Made by a program: the position numbers and the translations under genes | Notes under the pieces: model-generated | Seen by the model: the letters and a program-made list of their open reading frames with translations, nothing else | Told to the model about the DNA's origin: nothing | Database searches by the model: none | Source of the DNA: FCB group bacterium | GTDB taxonomy: Bacteria > Fidelibacterota > Marinisomatia > Marinisomatales > J089 | Length of the DNA: 49,006 nucleotides | Assembly (NCBI GenBank): GCA_013152835.1 | Contig: JAADFQ010000129.1 | Span: 1-49,006 of the forward strand | Direction: 5' to 3' | Shown here: one piece after another, positions 35,215-45,077 of the stretch | Position numbering within the stretch: the first letter of the stretch is position 1 | Layout of the letters: the number at the start of each line of letters is the position of its first letter

Positions 35215-36492
35215 CTACCAGTTAGCCTCTTTATTCAATTTTTCCGTTACCCAGCGGTAACAATCGCCGGTTGGCGTGAGATAACCCTGGCGTTTTACTT
35301 TCGGATCCAGCATGAACCAATTCGCTTTGGTGAATAGCACTTCATTATCGCTGAGCCATTGCCGGGATGATGAATACCGTTTGTAATTGTTACTTTCCGC
35401 TTCCTGAAAATATTTACTGGCCAGGGAAGCGACAATCCGATCGTCATCCGTTAAGCTGGTTCCGCGGCAATTCTGAAAGGCCTTATAAAACACCTTACCC
35501 TTTTGCCCCAGGGATTCACCGTTAGAGCCGGAAACCTGTATGGCTTTTTCCGCCCAGCGAAGCGCTTTGCCAAAATCTTTCAACTCAATATTCAAATCGG
35601 AGATTTTAATCGCCACCCGGAAATCACGGGGATCCAGTTTAAACAGTTCTTCATAGGCTTTTGAGGCATTCTCCAGCGCGTCGATGCTGCTGTATGTATC
35701 CGCAAGTTTTCGGTAGGCCAGTCGGCTGGTATTATCCACGGAAATTACCTGTTTGATCACATCAATGGCTTCCTCGGGGCGTTCCGCATTCAGTAAACGT
35801 TCCGCATAATCGATTCCATAGGATACATTTTCAGGATTTTTTATGAACCGTTCCCGAATGAATTCCAACGGATCTTTCCCGCTTTTTTCATAGGCCACGG
35901 CCAGTTCGCCCTGGGCGATTTCATTATCCGGTTCCAGAGCGACCAATTTACGCAGAACATAAATCTGATCATCATAACGCTCATCTTCACTGTAGAGATC
36001 GGCTAAGTCCGTCAGAATAGAAGCGTCATCCGGCGCCATATCCATAAGTCGTTCGTACTCTACAATCTCTTTATCTTTTTCGCCCTGTTTTTTATAGGAA
36101 TAGGCCAGTCGTTTTCGTAAATCAACGTTATCAGGTAATTTCTGAAGACCTTTCAGAAGGACAAACTCGGCACTATCGTATTTAGCCAGATATTCATAAG
36201 CAATTGCCCAATAGAGGTAAATTTCTTCTGGTGGTGAAAATTGAGGATGGGATTCATCACATCCCAGATCAATAAGATCACCATAAATACGCACGGTTGC
36301 CGGCCAGTCCTGGTTTCGGTAATATTCAGCGGCGGAACTCATTAGCCGCGGACAGCGGACATTTCTAAGGGAATCCAGAGTGCTGCTATCCGTTTCCGTT
36401 GCGGCTCCCTGATCCTCAGGTGGAACGCACATAATGACCAACGACACAACCGCAACAAGGGTTATCACCCGACGATTGAAAAGATGATTCAT
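35215..36492 (-). CDS. TPR-repeat lipoprotein or secreted protein
   Basis: The product has a short signal segment ending near a cysteine (LVIMCVPPE, a possible lipobox) and TPR-like pairs from about 55 to 330 ([52 protein letters not shown]). I chose the ATG at 36490-36492, which shares one base with the upstream stop (TGATG) and is preceded by AAAAGGAGAG. The in-frame ATG at 36519 would give nine extra residues. A role as envelope scaffold is inference; the exact family is not known to me. Confidence 0.8.
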   Translation of the reverse strand: MNHLFNRRVITLVAVVSLVIMCVPPEDQGAATETDSSTLDSLRNVRCPRLMSSAAEYYRNQDWPATVRIYGDLIDLGCDESHPQFSPPEEIYLYWAIAYEYLAKYDSAEFVLLKGLQKLPDNVDLRKRLAYSYKKQGEKDKEIVEYERLMDMAPDDASILTDLADLYSEDERYDDQIYVLRKLVALEPDNEIAQGELAVAYEKSGKDPLEFIRERFIKNPENVSYGIDYAERLLNAERPEEAIDVIKQVISVDNTSRLAYRKLADTYSSIDALENASKAYEELFKLDPRDFRVAIKISDLNIELKDFGKALRWAEKAIQVSGSNGESLGQKGKVFYKAFQNCRGTSLTDDDRIVASLASKYFQEAESNNYKRYSSSRQWLSDNEVLFTKANWFMLDPKVKRQGYLTPTGDCYRWVTEKLNKEANW

Positions 36493-37769
36493 CAAATCTC
36501 TCTCCTTTTTACGAACCAAATGTCACTTAAACTCAGGTTAATGGAAAATTTCTGAATCGTATCTACCGGGCTTAAGCCACCCGATCGTAATCCGTAACTA
36601 TAATCGAAATCGATATAATTATCGGTAACACCAAATTTAATACCAAGACGGGTTGTGACTCCAACTTCATTTATCCCGACAGAATTACCTGTAAAATTAA
36701 ATTGACTCCCATAGATGCCCGTAGAATAGCGTAAACGACTAGGTAATGTTTTTGTATACTCCCCGGTGAATTTATGCCAGGTGAGCGACCAGTTCAGATT
36801 GTTATTTAACGGCTGATGATTTAATGTTGCCTCGTCTGCGTTTTTTCCGTTTTCCTTCCAATAACTCACCTGTGTTACCAGTTGGGATGTTTTACCGGTA
36901 TGTACCCCGGTAGCCAGTTCGATAAAAAACGGAGCATGAACGTCATTAATCGTTGACGAAACCGGTTCCAGGTTCGCAACGGAAGACGGAAAATCATATA
37001 AATCATGGAAATCATCATTAATCCCGGACTCATTGACATCCTGGAATAACTGGTACTGATTTTTCGTTATTGAAACTGGAGAAAAGGCCAAACCCAAGGA
37101 AGTTTTCACCCATAGGGAATAACTATGAAACTGCATATCATTAAAGGATAAATAGAATTGTACAAGACTTCCTGAATAGTCTGACCGTGTCCATTGAACA
37201 AAATTATCATTTCCCAGATCCAAAGATGATTTCACTCTCCGCGATCCAAATAACCCGGAAAATTTGATTCCTACATCAATCCGTTCATTAAAGCGGGTAC
37301 CAAATCCGATGAATGCCTGTGACATTCCTCCGGCCGATTGCATGGATCCCGATAAGGTCAGTGTATCCTCCCAGCTCTTGAACGTTGATATTTCGCTGGT
37401 AAGATGATAACTCTGGTCCAGATAAGGTTCGAGACCGAGACCAAATGCATATTTTTGTTTAATTGGAAGAATGAACATGATTTGATTCAGATTACTGCCC
37501 GACCGAAAAAGTCCGTTATCCCCTTTAAGAGAAACACCGCCATAGTTTGCTTTTATAATCGTGAATCGAAGATATCTCCACGAGGAGGGATCAGATGTAG
37601 ATGCTTTGGAGCTGAGATCAAAACTAAATCCGGGTGTGTTTCCCAACCACCGCGGCTGAGCCGATGAGGCGAAGTCCCCTAATCCAGTTCCACCGACATT
37701 CACCTGTCCCGCCAGGATAGTTACTGACAGGATTAATCCAGATAGGGTTACTCTATTTCGATTGCACAT
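36492..37769 (-). CDS. Predicted outer-membrane beta-barrel protein
   Basis: The 425-residue product has a signal peptide (about 1-21). Alternating beta-strand-like segments with aromatic girdles follow through the rest, ending LSLSDIWFVKRREI. That ending resembles FadL/OmpP1- and PorV-type barrels of the FCB group. I cannot name the specific family. It overlaps the upstream lipoprotein gene by 17 bases and its stop is fused to the start of the TPR gene, so the three form a translationally coupled unit, probably with linked envelope function. Confidence 0.75.
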   Translation of the reverse strand: MCNRNRVTLSGLILSVTILAGQVNVGGTGLGDFASSAQPRWLGNTPGFSFDLSSKASTSDPSSWRYLRFTIIKANYGGVSLKGDNGLFRSGSNLNQIMFILPIKQKYAFGLGLEPYLDQSYHLTSEISTFKSWEDTLTLSGSMQSAGGMSQAFIGFGTRFNERIDVGIKFSGLFGSRRVKSSLDLGNDNFVQWTRSDYSGSLVQFYLSFNDMQFHSYSLWVKTSLGLAFSPVSITKNQYQLFQDVNESGINDDFHDLYDFPSSVANLEPVSSTINDVHAPFFIELATGVHTGKTSQLVTQVSYWKENGKNADEATLNHQPLNNNLNWSLTWHKFTGEYTKTLPSRLRYSTGIYGSQFNFTGNSVGINEVGVTTRLGIKFGVTDNYIDFDYSYGLRSGGLSPVDTIQKFSINLSLSDIWFVKRREI

Positions 37770-38961
37770 AAAGGATTCTTAAATGAGTATTACCTGTTGT
37801 GGAAAAATGAATTACATCAAACGGATTGGTGTTTGTTTTGGCATAAAGTTTAATACCCAGATTAGGGTAAGAATTCTGCCGGATTGTCTGTAGGTACGTC
37901 TTCAAATTCACTTTCAAGTTTCCGCCGGAAATAATAGCATCAGATGTAAAAAATCCCCGGACGGAAATATCGTCATTCTCTTTTTCCATATATTCTGTAG
38001 ATGTCAGTGTGTCGGCCACCGGAACAAATTGGATTGCAAACTCTGAATTAAACGTAGTGTCGGCAACGGGTAACGATAATTCTGCCTGGTCGATGAGTAT
38101 CATCCCCTGAAGAGAATCCAAAACAGCGAGATCGAGATTTACAATTGCCTTGAAACCCCTCCCGGAAGAGATACTCAGGTATTGTTGATCTTTTAATGAT
38201 ACAGGCGGCGGAGTAGCAATTGTCACATCCTTAGTGACAGCAAAAGACCGTGCCAAAGTATCCAGAACATTTCCCTGAGAATCCACCGTTCGGAAATTAA
38301 CCGTGATTGAAGGGGGATTTGAGGATTCACGGCTCATCAATCGCAGGGAATCGTTAAGGTCGCCAACCAGGTTCAAACCAATGGTTCGGCTGCTGAGCGA
38401 ATCGGTAAACGATGTGGCAAATTGAGAAAAATCCCAGCGGAGAAATGTATCGCCGGTATCGGGAGGGATAAGGAGAAATTGCCCCGATCCAATGGAAATT
38501 CCCCGGGAATAGTCCGTTTCGGAGAAATTCATATAGTTTGATTTCGATTCATTGAATATTGAATCGGAAACATCGGAAAAGTTTACCGCCTCTACATTCG
38601 GAGGAAGAAAAGTCGAGTCCGTTTGAACGGGAAATTGCATAAAGATGCTATCGATCCGAATTGAGTCCGATTCCATCAATTTTTTCCAGGTAAGCGCCGA
38701 ATAACCGCTCGCTGCATTGGCAAACTGAACCAGTACGAAGCGACAAGAAAAAGAATCGATTGTCCCTAAATACAATTTATTTTGTGCGCCGAATTCCGGT
38801 GGAATATGATATGTAAATCCGGAGATATCTGATATCGAAAGGGTGTCCGCAAGCATTAGATGATCCGAGGTTAACCCGCTTTGAACCGGGGTTTCTTCAC
38901 AGGACCAGAATATAACTCCCAGAATCACCCACAGGGGTGTGCGTTGAAGCAGTTTTTGCAT
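37753..38961 (-). CDS. Large lipoprotein of unknown function
   Basis: The 402-residue precursor has a lipoprotein signal with the lipobox FWSC (cysteine at about 21). The rest is beta-rich and polar, with repeated short hydrophobic strands. Its tail (KVNLKTYLQTIRQNSYPNLG and then HLRILYVQSK) resembles the DNRLRE/carbohydrate-module style of secreted proteins, but I cannot assign a family. It overlaps the barrel gene by 17 bases and may be its partner at the outer membrane. Confidence 0.65.
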   Translation of the reverse strand: MQKLLQRTPLWVILGVIFWSCEETPVQSGLTSDHLMLADTLSISDISGFTYHIPPEFGAQNKLYLGTIDSFSCRFVLVQFANAASGYSALTWKKLMESDSIRIDSIFMQFPVQTDSTFLPPNVEAVNFSDVSDSIFNESKSNYMNFSETDYSRGISIGSGQFLLIPPDTGDTFLRWDFSQFATSFTDSLSSRTIGLNLVGDLNDSLRLMSRESSNPPSITVNFRTVDSQGNVLDTLARSFAVTKDVTIATPPPVSLKDQQYLSISSGRGFKAIVNLDLAVLDSLQGMILIDQAELSLPVADTTFNSEFAIQFVPVADTLTSTEYMEKENDDISVRGFFTSDAIISGGNLKVNLKTYLQTIRQNSYPNLGIKLYAKTNTNPFDVIHFSTTGNTHLRILYVQSK

Positions 38962-38979
38962 GGTGTGGACTACGCTGAC

Positions 38980-39807
38980 TTATGAGAAAAGTTTCTCAAT
39001 CGTAGCATCGATACTATCGGCGATAGCAGAGTAATCTGGATTTTCATCATCATCCCAGGGAATAACGTCCACTTTTCCGGCATTTGCCTTAAAACCCTTA
39101 CGTTTCAATAACTGGGTTGAATTCTGATTGGATGGGGTATCGAAAATAATAATCCGATCAGCGGAATAGGCGGCTACCTCATAGCAATTCAGTGTGGCTC
39201 CCTTTAAATCCTCGGGAACGGTTACACCTGCCGATTCATAAACGGAACGAGCAAAAGTGTCGTATTCATCCAAATTGTGAATAACCAGCACTGTATGAAT
39301 ATCTTTGTAAAATGAATCTTTGGCATATATTTCCCGGTACGCCAGTGGAACCAGAGACGTCTGCCATCCATTACAGAACACAATATCCGGGCTCCAAAAC
39401 AGATGCGGCAAAGATGCCAATGCTGAAATACTGTAAAAGGCAGATCGCATATCATTGTCACTTAATACGCGGCCATTTTTTGCTTTGTACAATAAATTAT
39501 TCAAAGGTGAAAACCATTCTTTATGTTCCAGGAAATAGACCTGAACCCGGGTTTTCGGAATAAAGGCGCTTTTTGCCGAAACCATCTGATCCTGACCCTC
39601 AAAAGTAAACGGTATTTCACGGAGACGGATTACCTCGCGGAGAATATATTTTCTTTCACTCACGAACCCATACTTGGGAATCATGGTTCGGATATCATGC
39701 CCCTTCGATTGAAGAGCCAAAGGAACTTTGGCGGAAAATTCCCCGAGGGGTGAGGTGGATGCAAAAGGAGTAATTTCAGTCGTTAAATAAAAGATCTTGC
39801 GAGCCAT
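38980..39807 (-). CDS. Stand-alone GT5 N-terminal domain (glycogen/starch synthase-like)
   Basis: The 275-residue protein matches the N-terminal half of GlgA-type glycogen synthases: YLTTEITPF at the start, then GHDIRTMIPKYG and an interior IVFCNGWQTSLVPLAYRE. The C-terminal GT1-like half is absent. The nucleotide-sugar lysine motif KxGGL is replaced (S17-T-S-P-L). Short forms of this kind are found in the FCB group. It is probably not a full synthase, and binding or regulation of glucan is inference. It follows the CpoB/YbgF-like gene by 8 bases. Confidence 0.8.
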   Translation of the reverse strand: MARKIFYLTTEITPFASTSPLGEFSAKVPLALQSKGHDIRTMIPKYGFVSERKYILREVIRLREIPFTFEGQDQMVSAKSAFIPKTRVQVYFLEHKEWFSPLNNLLYKAKNGRVLSDNDMRSAFYSISALASLPHLFWSPDIVFCNGWQTSLVPLAYREIYAKDSFYKDIHTVLVIHNLDEYDTFARSVYESAGVTVPEDLKGATLNCYEVAAYSADRIIIFDTPSNQNSTQLLKRKGFKANAGKVDVIPWDDDENPDYSAIADSIDATIEKLFS

Positions 39808-39815
39808 AAATGATG

Positions 39816-40637
39816 CTATTCCATATTTAATTGTTTCAAAGATTCTTTGGCTTTATCGACATATTCACTTCCGGGAAAATAATCCAGGAGGCGCTTATAT
39901 TCATCGCGGGCTTTTTCCAATTCGCCCATACTTTGATAAGCCAATCCAAGTTTTAGCTGAGCGTCATCATCTTTGTCCGTCCCGGGAAAAGTGAATACCT
40001 TCCCGAACTCGATGACTGACCGTTTGTAATTTTTCTGTGAATAAAAACATTCCGCCAACCAATACTGACTGTTATCGGCCAATTCATTCCGGGGGTCGGC
40101 TACAACCAATTCAGAGAAGCCCCGTATGGCATCTTCATAACGACCATTTTGATAGTTACTCAGGCTTTCAATATAACGATTCTTATATTGCTGTGGAGTC
40201 AATTTGGCAGTCTGACTTACCTCGGGAGGTTCATTTTTTAAATTATACATTTCCGTGAAACTGTTCGTCAATGTAACCACTTTATTTTCGATCATGACTA
40301 ACTGTGCAAGGATCTCGAAATTGGTGCTATCCGTATAAGCAGCTTTATCTTCCAGAATATGGATTTTATTCTGCAGGGTGTTGATTTTATTGATAATTGA
40401 AATATCTACAGAATCGGATTGTTTTTTGGCTTCGGTAGCAGCACGGAGTGTATTTTTTAAATCCGGAAGCAAGATCCTGATCTGGTTATCCAGGCTATCA
40501 ATTCGTACTTTTTCCCGATTGATGCGTGCTTCCAACCGTTTGAACTTTCGTTCCACATCACTCTGCTGTCCAAAAACAATGCCGGAAAGGAGGATGATGA
40601 AAAAGAGTATGGGTTTGCCGGAGATGAGCTGTCGCAT
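39816..40637 (-). CDS. CpoB/YbgF-like periplasmic TPR protein
   Basis: The product has a signal peptide, a coiled-coil region with heptad-like charges (about 30-130) and three TPRs at the C-terminus (YKNRYIESLSNYQNGRYEDA, WLAECFYSQKNYKRSVIEFG and LKLGLAYQSMGELEKARDEY). This is the layout of YbgF/CpoB of the Tol-Pal system, although tol and pal genes are not in the window. I prefer the second ATG (40637), because AAAGG lies six bases before it; the first ATG is at 40643. Confidence 0.85.
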   Translation of the reverse strand: MRQLISGKPILFFIILLSGIVFGQQSDVERKFKRLEARINREKVRIDSLDNQIRILLPDLKNTLRAATEAKKQSDSVDISIINKINTLQNKIHILEDKAAYTDSTNFEILAQLVMIENKVVTLTNSFTEMYNLKNEPPEVSQTAKLTPQQYKNRYIESLSNYQNGRYEDAIRGFSELVVADPRNELADNSQYWLAECFYSQKNYKRSVIEFGKVFTFPGTDKDDDAQLKLGLAYQSMGELEKARDEYKRLLDYFPGSEYVDKAKESLKQLNME

Positions 40638-40643
40638 AGACAT

Positions 40644-40739
40644 CCTTTACATAATTGCCAAATCGAATACAATGAATTTACCGAGGATATATAAGGAACA
40701 TCAATATCTTTCCCGGATTTGGAACCAATGCCCGATCAC
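40644..40739 (-). other. Gap between rodA and the CpoB-like gene
   Basis: This 96-base gap probably holds the promoter of the next minus-strand run (CpoB-like through the TRAP genes). A weak pair TTGATG, 18 bases and TAAATT can be read on the minus strand. No terminator for the rod-shape operon is obvious, so read-through is possible. Confidence 0.25.
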
Positions 40740-41969
40740 CTAATCCATCGGATTCAAATCGGCACGCAAAATAAAGCCGGCCATCACAAAGGAGGACAGT
40801 AAAAATGATCCACCGTATGAAATAAATGGCAATGGCAATCCTTTAACCGGAATCATCCCCACCGTCATGGCAGCGTTAACAAAAACATGGGCCAGAAGAA
40901 TAATCGAAAACCCAAAAAGGATTAAACTGGTAAACCGTTCTTTTGACTCATAACTTTTCCGGACTGTCCTCAGAATGATCCAGGTAAAGACAATTAATAC
41001 AACCGCAATGGTTATGAAACCTAATTCTTCGCCAATGACCGATAAAATAAAATCCGATTCCTGAACCGGAAGAAATTTTAAATGGGTTTGGGTTCCCTGT
41101 CCCAGGCCCTTTCCGAACAATCCTCCGGACCCGATGGCCGTCTGGCTCTGGATAATTTGATAGGCGGCTCCCAACGGATCCTTCTCCGGATTCAAAAACG
41201 TTAATATTCGGTCTTGTTGATATGGTTTGAGTAGTGACCAGAAATATGGGGATAACAATCCCAAAAAAAGGTTACTGAAATACAACACAACACCGGTGAT
41301 AATTGTGGGTCGGGATAAATAGATTATAACCAGAAGCAAAAGACCCCAAACCGTAAAGGAAATCGAATGAAATGCGGTCAGGATACTAATAACCGGTCCA
41401 ATAAATAAAAATAAATGATATGGTCGGGCACCGCCCCAGAACAGCATGGGCAGCAATGGTGCGAAAATAATGATGGATGTTCCCAGGTCAGGTTGTTTGG
41501 CAATAATACCGGTTGGAATCAATACCAGGACCATCGCCGGGATCAATGCCGGGATATTCAGGGAATCGGGTTTCCGGTCGGATAAATACCGTGCGACCGC
41601 TACTACGGTGGCAATTTTAGCCAGTTCAGCCGGCTGAAATTGCATCCCCATCAGCGTAATCCACCGATGCGTACCGGCCACCTTGGGAAGCAGGAAGGGA
41701 ATCAAAATTCCGATGATGGCTAGACCATATAGTCCGTATGCATATTTATGAATCTTCGAAAGGGGAATAAAAACAACCAGGAAGGCTAAACTTAATGCAA
41801 GACCGAGGAATAAACCTTGTTTGGCGTAGGAATGTTGATACCAGGTACCCGGTTGGTTGGAACCAATACTGTATAAAGCCGCCAGCCCGATTCCAACGAG
41901 AAAAAGAATCGCCAGCAATACATGCACCGGAAAATTGGAAAGATATCCTTGCCGGGTAGCCTTACTCAT
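40740..41969 (-). CDS. rodA: Rod-shape peptidoglycan polymerase RodA
   Basis: RodA is the SEDS glycosyltransferase that works with PBP2 in lateral wall synthesis. The 409-residue membrane protein has about ten helices. It has the SEDS motif KFLPVQESDFILSVIGEELG and, earlier, FQPAELAKIATVVAVARYL. The end is family-like (GLPLPFISYGGSFLLSSFV). It follows mrdA by 5 bases. Confidence 0.96.
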   Translation of the reverse strand: MSKATRQGYLSNFPVHVLLAILFLVGIGLAALYSIGSNQPGTWYQHSYAKQGLFLGLALSLAFLVVFIPLSKIHKYAYGLYGLAIIGILIPFLLPKVAGTHRWITLMGMQFQPAELAKIATVVAVARYLSDRKPDSLNIPALIPAMVLVLIPTGIIAKQPDLGTSIIIFAPLLPMLFWGGARPYHLFLFIGPVISILTAFHSISFTVWGLLLLVIIYLSRPTIITGVVLYFSNLFLGLLSPYFWSLLKPYQQDRILTFLNPEKDPLGAAYQIIQSQTAIGSGGLFGKGLGQGTQTHLKFLPVQESDFILSVIGEELGFITIAVVLIVFTWIILRTVRKSYESKERFTSLILFGFSIILLAHVFVNAAMTVGMIPVKGLPLPFISYGGSFLLSSFVMAGFILRADLNPMD

Positions 41970-41974
41970 TCGAA

Positions 41975-43816
41975 TTAAGGATGCTGGTTTGTGGGATCTT
42001 CATGAAGGATTTCATCCCGCAATTCCGGACGAATCTCCTTTCCAATCCCTTTAGCCGCTAACTGACCATCATATTTCGCAAATGCACGGGCAAACATCTT
42101 CCTGGCTATGGGAGCCGCCACTTCCCCGCCATGTCCTCCGTTCTCGATTAACACGATAATGGATCGAATCTGATCGCCTTCCTTCCCGATTCCCACAAAC
42201 CACGCATGAGGTTCACCATGGGGATTCTCGGCGGTTCCGGTCTTGCCGCTGACAGATAAACTGTCGATGTGTGGATCTGACAGATGACCGGTTCCATGCC
42301 GCGCGTGAACCACCTGGTATAAGTATTGGTCCATCATGGTCCATAGTTCTTCAGGAAGATTGGGACCGTTAACCGGCTCCGGTTGTAAATCCAGATTTAC
42401 ATGCAACCGGTTTGTTTTTCCGTGCATCGCCACCATATTGACGAATTGTGCCATTTGCATGGGTGTCACCAGTATTTCTCCCTGACCGATTGCCAAATTC
42501 AAAAGAGCACCTTTGGCCCATCCGCGTCTTCCGAATTTTGCGGTCATATACGCAGCCGTAGGAATGACTCCGGCAGATTCAAAGGGAAGATCTATCCCGG
42601 TTATACGACCAAATCCAAAATCACGTGCCATTTGAGCCAGATCGTCCATTGTCGTTCGTTGAATCGCATTAAAAAAATAAACATTACAAGATTGAACAAC
42701 CGCTTTTCTCAAATTCACTTTCCCATGACCATATTCGTTCCAACAGTGGAAAACCCGGTCGCCAAAACGATAATTCCCAACGCAGGTAAACGTTTCTGTC
42801 GTATCCAGGAGTCCTTCAGACATCAGGAGCAGGGTCGTAATAATTTTAAATGTGGACCCGGGTGGATATTGTCCATTAATCAGACGGTTTAACAATGGTT
42901 TCATTGTATCCCCGATTACTGTCGCCCATTCCTGATCTCTGATCGTTCCGGTAAATAAATCGGGTGAATAATCAGGAACACTGACTGCTGATAGTATTTC
43001 GCCTGTGACCGGATCGGATAAAATCAAAGCACCCACCCGATCCTTCATCAATAATTCGGCCTCTTTTTGAAGTTCAAGATCGATAGTCAGGGAAAGATTC
43101 TTACCGGGAATTGGTTCTGCCGAGGCCTGCCCCGGAAGTTGGCCCATTTCACGACCGTAGGCATCTACTTCATAATATTGGACCCCATCCTTCCCCCGTA
43201 ATATGGATTCGTAGGATTTCTCCAACCCCTGCCAACCGATCATATCACCGGGATGATATAACCGGGTATTGTCCTGATTATCCAGCCCCGGTTGATCCAC
43301 TTCCTTGATATATCCGAGAATATGGGCTAACCTGACTGAAGAAGGATAAAAACGATTCGGTATTTTCTGATAGTGAATTTGGGGTAAATCAAATCGGTTT
43401 TCTTCCAGAGCACTGATTTGGGAGAACGACAAATCCTTGGCCAATCGCACCGGTGTATACTTGCTACGAAAATATTTATGAAAATTATTACTTAACGCAT
43501 TGGAATCCAGGTTTGTATAGGACTCGATTTGCTGAAACATGGGTTCAACATCTTGTAACTCCTCTGGAATCACACTTAAAACATACATGGGAAAATTATC
43601 GGTAATCAGAATACCGTTCCGATCGAAAATCAAGCCCCGGGGTGCAATTACAGGTACGGCCCGTATGCGATTAACCTCGGCCTGTGTTTTATATTTTTCG
43701 TGATTATAAATCTGGATAATAAAATAACGGATGAACAAACTCCCCATGATAAGCAGGATAACCAGATTCGCTACCCATAGCCGCCCCTGATTAATTCGGT
43801 TTTCAGCTTTAAGCAT
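41975..43816 (-). CDS. mrdA: Penicillin-binding protein 2
   Basis: PBP2 is the transpeptidase of the elongasome. The 613-residue protein has an N-terminal helix (about 15-32), a pedestal domain and the transpeptidase domain. Its motifs are SxxK in PPGSTFKIITT (the catalytic serine), SCN in VVQSCNVYFF, and KTG in SGKTGTAENPHG. The start is one base after the mreD stop. It is complete and canonical in length. Confidence 0.97.
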   Translation of the reverse strand: MLKAENRINQGRLWVANLVILLIMGSLFIRYFIIQIYNHEKYKTQAEVNRIRAVPVIAPRGLIFDRNGILITDNFPMYVLSVIPEELQDVEPMFQQIESYTNLDSNALSNNFHKYFRSKYTPVRLAKDLSFSQISALEENRFDLPQIHYQKIPNRFYPSSVRLAHILGYIKEVDQPGLDNQDNTRLYHPGDMIGWQGLEKSYESILRGKDGVQYYEVDAYGREMGQLPGQASAEPIPGKNLSLTIDLELQKEAELLMKDRVGALILSDPVTGEILSAVSVPDYSPDLFTGTIRDQEWATVIGDTMKPLLNRLINGQYPPGSTFKIITTLLLMSEGLLDTTETFTCVGNYRFGDRVFHCWNEYGHGKVNLRKAVVQSCNVYFFNAIQRTTMDDLAQMARDFGFGRITGIDLPFESAGVIPTAAYMTAKFGRRGWAKGALLNLAIGQGEILVTPMQMAQFVNMVAMHGKTNRLHVNLDLQPEPVNGPNLPEELWTMMDQYLYQVVHARHGTGHLSDPHIDSLSVSGKTGTAENPHGEPHAWFVGIGKEGDQIRSIIVLIENGGHGGEVAAPIARKMFARAFAKYDGQLAAKGIGKEIRPELRDEILHEDPTNQHP

Positions 43817-44284
43817 TTAGCGCAGCGGACGAACAAATTGGAGAATTCCCATCAGACTTAAGGTATAGAACGATGTAAGAATCCAGATATTCAGAAATTG
43901 CAAAAAATCAGTGTCCCACAAATACTGGAACCGGAAAAAAGAATAAATGAAAAAACTGAGTAAAACGATCCCTATCCAAATGATTGTAAAGGTTGCCGGG
44001 ATGAATCGCTGGTATTTCCCCTTTAAAAATCCGGAAAGATAACCTGTCAAAACATAGATTAATGATGATAAACCAAAATAGCTCCCGACTCCGATCCCAT
44101 CGATAATTAAGCCACAGAGAAATCCAACGATAACGGCGAAAAAACTCCCGTTTGAGACTCCGATATACACGATCAGGATCAGAAAAAAGTCAGGCCGGAC
44201 ACCCCGGATGGTCAGCCAGGGACCAATCAGAAACTGGAGAGCCAGCACTCCCAGCGTTATCAGGATTAATTGATTATTCTTCAT
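43817..44284 (-). CDS. mreD: Rod shape-determining protein MreD
   Basis: MreD is the small membrane protein of the elongasome. The 155-residue product has about five helices (from LILITLGVLALQFLIGPWL) and a family-like GVRPDFFLILIVYIGVSNG. Position between mreC and mrdA supports the assignment. The start overlaps mreC by 11 bases. Confidence 0.9.
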   Translation of the reverse strand: MKNNQLILITLGVLALQFLIGPWLTIRGVRPDFFLILIVYIGVSNGSFFAVIVGFLCGLIIDGIGVGSYFGLSSLIYVLTGYLSGFLKGKYQRFIPATFTIIWIGIVLLSFFIYSFFRFQYLWDTDFLQFLNIWILTSFYTLSLMGILQFVRPLR

Positions 44285-45071
44285 GGGCGTCCTTTATCAC
44301 AACGAATACATCCGCAATGCGGCTGAGGTCACTGGCCAACTCAACGCGGACTTTTTTCTCATATCGCCCGCGAATATTTTCAACTCCCGTCACCGTTCCA
44401 ACCGGTAAATATTTTGGGAAAATATTACTGAATCCACTCGTTACTACCCGGTCTCCGATAGAAATATCCGCATTTTTGCGAACTTCCTGAATTTCGGCTT
44501 CATTACCGCCGATCCAGCGTAAAATCCCGGTGGTTCCGTTGGGTTGGATTCGGACGCTGATTCGAAAATTCATATCGGTATAGATCTGGACTGTCGAACT
44601 GAAATCGCCGCAAAGGATCGTTTTTCCTACCACTCCATCCGATGAAACCACAGCCATATTCTTTTGTACGCCGTCTTTTTGACCAACGTCAATAATCATG
44701 GAAGTGGCATGGGGTGTAATGCCTTTCATGAGCACATTCGCCGGTACCAGAGTTAGCTGACTTTGTTTCCTGAATTCCAGTAATTCCCGCAGATGATCAT
44801 AGTCCTTTTTCAGATTAAGAAATTCCTCCAATTCTAATTTCAACTGGAGATTTTGATTCCTCAATTGATCGTTTTCATCATGTAAACCAACCAGTGAACG
44901 ATAGTATTCCAGGGGGACTAGGAAAAATGAAAACGTGTCAATAGCTTTGGAACGAATGAGTTGGACATTCGGTGCATTATTGATGAACAGGAGTCGGACA
45001 GAGATTAATAATAATAAAAAAAAGGTGACGTGTTGACGGTTGGATACGATTGCGAGGTAAATTCTTCTCAT
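44274..45071 (-). CDS. mreC: Rod shape-determining protein MreC
   Basis: MreC is a bitopic periplasmic scaffold of the elongasome. The 265-residue protein has a membrane helix (about 14-32) and a coiled coil (about 60-95, with NDQLRNQNLQLKLELEEF). The paired beta-barrel domain follows, with VSSDGVVGKTILCGDFSSTV and TSGFSNIFPKYLPVGTV. It is 6 bases after mreB. Confidence 0.95.
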   Translation of the reverse strand: MRRIYLAIVSNRQHVTFFLLLLISVRLLFINNAPNVQLIRSKAIDTFSFFLVPLEYYRSLVGLHDENDQLRNQNLQLKLELEEFLNLKKDYDHLRELLEFRKQSQLTLVPANVLMKGITPHATSMIIDVGQKDGVQKNMAVVSSDGVVGKTILCGDFSSTVQIYTDMNFRISVRIQPNGTTGILRWIGGNEAEIQEVRKNADISIGDRVVTSGFSNIFPKYLPVGTVTGVENIRGRYEKKVRVELASDLSRIADVFVVIKDAHEE

Positions 45072-45077
45072 TGCAGA

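Noticed and set aside
42401-42892. 163-codon plus-strand open frame opposite the PBP2 gene
   Set aside because: It lies within the conserved transpeptidase domain on the other strand and its product has no family features.
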